Of a stretch of 7,777 nucleotides of DNA, positions 6,176 through 7,777 are shown piece by piece. This DNA is from an uncultured Clostridia bacterium. GTDB taxonomy: Bacteria > Bacillota > Clostridia > Oscillospirales > CAG-272. Position numbers and translations under genes: made by a program. How positions within the stretch are numbered: position 1 is the stretch's first letter; every line of letters starts with the position of its first letter. The notes beneath the pieces were generated by a model. That model was not told the DNA's origin and did not search any database. It worked only from the letters and a program-made list of their open reading frames with translations. Where the stretch lies: positions 1-7,777 of the forward strand of contig CANQXN010000078.1 in NCBI GenBank assembly GCA_947627815.1, in the 5' to 3' direction.

Positions 6176-6206
6176 AAAAAAGGCAAGACACGCGGTCTTG
6201 CCTTTT
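6176..6206 (-). terminator. intrinsic terminator of the amino acid ABC operon
   Basis: GGCAAGAC (6182-6189) and GTCTTGCC (6195-6202) form a perfect 8-bp stem around ACGCG, extended by flanking A/T pairs. On the minus strand the hairpin is followed by a run of six T residues. It lies 27 bases after the ATPase stop and just upstream of the next promoter. Confidence 0.9.
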
Positions 6207-6232
6207 CGGTGCTTTTATAACAGGTTGGTATC

Positions 6233-7012
6233 TCATAGAACCGAGCTGAGAAATTCGCGGAGGCGCTCGGTTTTGGGGGCGGAGAAGAGAAGTTTCGGGT
6301 CGCCTTCTTCGGCGATGCGGCCTTCATCGATAAAGAGCGCCCGATCGGCCACCTCTCTGGCAAAAGCAAGCTCGTGGGTGACGATGATCATGGTGATGTC
6401 GGCTTCCGCCAGCTCGCGCAGAACCTTCAACACCTCGCCGGTAAGCTCGGGGTCTAAGGCGCTGGTCGGCTCATCGAAACAAAGAATGTCGGGATTCATG
6501 ACAAGCGCCCGGGCAATGGCGACCCGCTGCTGCTGTCCGCCGGAGAGCTTGCCGGGGTAGGCGGTTTTTTTGTGCGAAAGGCCGACTTTGTCAAGGATCT
6601 CGCGGGCTTTCTCTTCGATGTCGGCGAAAAGCGCCTTGCGCTTGGCGGCGTCGCTCTCGCTTTTTTTGGCGATGAGTTTGGGCGCTAAACACAAATTCTC
6701 AAACACGGTGTATTGCGGAAAGAGATGAAACTGCTGAAAGACCAGACCGAAATGCAGCCTGAGGCGCTGCAACGCCTTTTCGTCAAGCCTGTTTTGCGCC
6801 TCGCTGTCAAAGAGAACCGTCCCGTTGACGACAAGCCGGCCGGTATCGGGCGTCTCGAGGAAATTCAGACAGCGCAAAAGCGTGGTTTTGCCGTTGCCGG
6901 ACGAACCGATGAGCGCGAGCGTCTCTCCTTTTTCCATCGAAAAATCGATGCCGCGCAGTACCGCCGTGTCGCCGAACTTTTTTGTGATGTGACTGACTTC
7001 TAAAAAGGCCAT
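6233..7012 (-). CDS. polar amino acid ABC transporter ATP-binding protein
   Basis: A 259-residue cytoplasmic ATPase that powers amino acid import together with the adjacent permease. It carries the whole ABC set: Walker A GSSGNGKTT (36-44), Q-loop FQQFHLFP (92-99), signature LSGGQQQR (156-163), Walker B ILCFDEP (176-182) with Glu181, D-loop SALD (184-187) and switch His213 in VTHE. FHLFPQYTVFENLCLAP (95-111) is typical of the GlnQ/HisP polar amino acid group. About 16 residues after the Q-loop region (KKSESDAAKRKALFAD) look slightly longer than in GlnQ. I chose ATG 7010-7012 because GGAGG lies five bases upstream; the open frame extends 30 codons further but overlaps the permease. Its start follows the permease stop by one base (TGATATG), so the two are translationally coupled. 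Confidence 0.96.
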   Translation of the reverse strand: MAFLEVSHITKKFGDTAVLRGIDFSMEKGETLALIGSSGNGKTTLLRCLNFLETPDTGRLVVNGTVLFDSEAQNRLDEKALQRLRLHFGLVFQQFHLFPQYTVFENLCLAPKLIAKKSESDAAKRKALFADIEEKAREILDKVGLSHKKTAYPGKLSGGQQQRVAIARALVMNPDILCFDEPTSALDPELTGEVLKVLRELAEADITMIIVTHELAFAREVADRALFIDEGRIAEEGDPKLLFSAPKTERLREFLSSVL

Positions 7013-7013
7013 A

Positions 7014-7691
7014 TCAACCTCCGAAATAGGAAAGCTTTTTTTCCATGCGGGCGAAAGCCCATGTGACAAGGGCGTTGAACACAAGGAAAAACGCGCCGGC
7101 ATAAAAGAGCGGCCAGATCATTCCCTGCGCCCGCAGTTCGTTGGCCATAAACAGAATCTCATAGACCGAAACCACCCGGGCAAGGGAAGTGTCCTTAACC
7201 AGCGTGACCGTTTCATTGCCGATCGGGGGAAGAATGTTTTTTATGACCTGCAACAGAATGATATGGAAGAAAATCTGCTTTTTCGCAAGTCCCAATACCT
7301 GCCCTGCTTCCCACTGTCCCTTGGGAATCGACTGGATGCCGCCCCGATAGATTTCGGAAAAATAGCAGGCGTAATTGATCACGAAGGCAAGCAGGGAACC
7401 GAAAAAGAAAGCCGCCTGCACATTGCCGCCGAAAATCGGCCATTTGGTGATGGGGGCGTTCAGAAACATGCCGGGCAGATAGATGAACACCATCAGCTGC
7501 AGCATCAGCGGGGTGCCGCGAATCACATAAATAAAGCCTTTGACCGGATAGCGCAGCGCTTTGAAACGCGACATACTGCCAAAGCAGAAGACAAGCCCCA
7601 AGGGCAGCGCCAACAGCAGAGTCAGGAAAAAGAGAAGCGCCGTATTTTGCAAACCGCTCAGCAGCGTCAGGGTAACTTCCCAAAAAGTCAT
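7014..7691 (-). CDS. polar amino acid ABC transporter permease (His/Glu/Gln/Arg/opine type)
   Basis: A 225-residue inner-membrane permease. Hydrophobic helices lie at about 13-38, 50-72, 92-115 and 191-213, with further hydrophobic segments around 140-158. RGTPLMLQL (58-66) is a hallmark of the HEQRo family (TIGR01726). The cytoplasmic EAA loop that docks on the ATPase is seen in GIQSIPKGQWEAGQVLGLAKKQIF (118-141), followed by VIKNILPPIGNETVTLVKDTSL (149-170). The substrate is probably a polar or charged amino acid, but which one cannot be read. ATG 7689-7691 has GGGAG eight bases upstream. The last codons contain the ribosome binding site of the ATPase gene. Only one permease is in the window, so it probably works as a homodimer, though a second could lie outside. 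Confidence 0.95.
   Translation of the reverse strand: MTFWEVTLTLLSGLQNTALLFFLTLLLALPLGLVFCFGSMSRFKALRYPVKGFIYVIRGTPLMLQLMVFIYLPGMFLNAPITKWPIFGGNVQAAFFFGSLLAFVINYACYFSEIYRGGIQSIPKGQWEAGQVLGLAKKQIFFHIILLQVIKNILPPIGNETVTLVKDTSLARVVSVYEILFMANELRAQGMIWPLFYAGAFFLVFNALVTWAFARMEKKLSYFGG
7018..7022 (-). promoter_or_regulatory. ribosome binding site of the ABC ATPase gene
   Basis: GGAGG inside the final codons of the permease gene, five bases before ATG 7012. It sets the ATPase start at MAFLEVSHITKKFG and implies coupling to permease translation. Confidence 0.88.
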
Positions 7692-7715
7692 AGCATCAAC
7701 TCCCGAATATGGTAA

Positions 7716-7743
7716 GGCAAGGCAGGAAAAGTCCTGCCTTGCC
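7716..7743 (-). promoter_or_regulatory. intercistronic hairpin between binding-protein and permease genes
   Basis: GGCAAGGCAGGA (7716-7727) pairs perfectly with TCCTGCCTTGCC (7732-7743) around an AAAG tetraloop: a very stable 12-bp stem. No T tract follows on either strand, so full termination is unlikely. It lies 13 bases after the upstream stop. By analogy with other binding-protein-dependent importers, such a hairpin may protect the 3' end of the binding-protein message and lower the permease and ATPase share; this role is inferred. Confidence 0.75.
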
Positions 7744-7756
7744 GAAGAAAGAATGT

Positions 7757-7777
7757 TTACTTGGCGATAATATTTTG
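7757..7777 (-). CDS. C-terminal end of a probable amino acid substrate-binding protein (partial)
   Basis: Only six codons and a stop are present: QNIIAK then TAA at 7757-7759. The lysine-rich hydrophobic ending is common in extracellular solute-binding lipoproteins. The position directly upstream of the permease, with a strong intercistronic hairpin between, fits the binding-protein, permease, ATPase order of such operons. The assignment rests almost wholly on context. Confidence 0.5.
   Translation of the reverse strand, partial: QNIIAK

Noticed and set aside
6176..6206. Hairpin as a riboswitch or attenuator of the hydrolase unit
   Set aside because: It lies upstream of the -35 box of that unit, so it is not in its transcript; it fits a terminator of the preceding ABC operon.
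7013..7102. 30-codon N-terminal extension of the ABC ATPase
   Set aside because: It overlaps the permease coding region in another frame, and GGAGG at 7018-7022 marks the downstream ATG as the start.

Overview
The window looks like an ordinary chromosomal stretch from a GC-rich Bacillota (Clostridia-type) genome. Evidence for this is the MnmM/YtqB-type methyltransferase (a largely Bacillota family), dense same-strand gene clusters with short overlaps, GGAGG-type ribosome binding sites, a perfect sigma-A promoter and intrinsic terminators with T tracts. I see no CRISPR array, transposase, phage gene, tRNA or rRNA.

Layout. (1) Plus strand, 1-1837: the tail of an unidentified gene, a SAM-dependent methyltransferase whose GTG start overlaps that gene's stop, and mscL (large-conductance mechanosensitive channel). 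As sequenced, mscL is broken by a one-base frameshift inside its second membrane helix; the lost C-terminal end follows in another frame. (2) 1845-1909: two stacked hairpins that can terminate both converging transcription units. (3) Minus strand, 6164 down to 1930: a consensus promoter drives an alpha/beta hydrolase, a 408-residue protein of unknown function, mnmE and mnmM. The unknown protein overlaps mnmE by 8 bases. MnmE and MnmM act on the same tRNA wobble uridine (U34): MnmE, with MnmG, installs the aminomethyl-type group, and MnmM methylates the nm5 intermediate to mnm5. The pair is therefore a coherent tRNA-modification unit. (4) Minus strand, 7777 down to 6176: a polar amino acid ABC importer, read in the order substrate-binding protein (only its last six codons are here), permease, ATPase, then an intrinsic terminator.

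I found no convincing undescribed system. The points most worth a second look are the mscL frameshift, a glycine-rich insertion in switch II of MnmE just before its catalytic glutamate, the conserved-looking but unassigned protein coupled to mnmE, and the leader of the hydrolase operon, which holds a perfect 10-bp inverted repeat and a possible 21-codon leader ORF ending in an ATGA overlap with the hydrolase.
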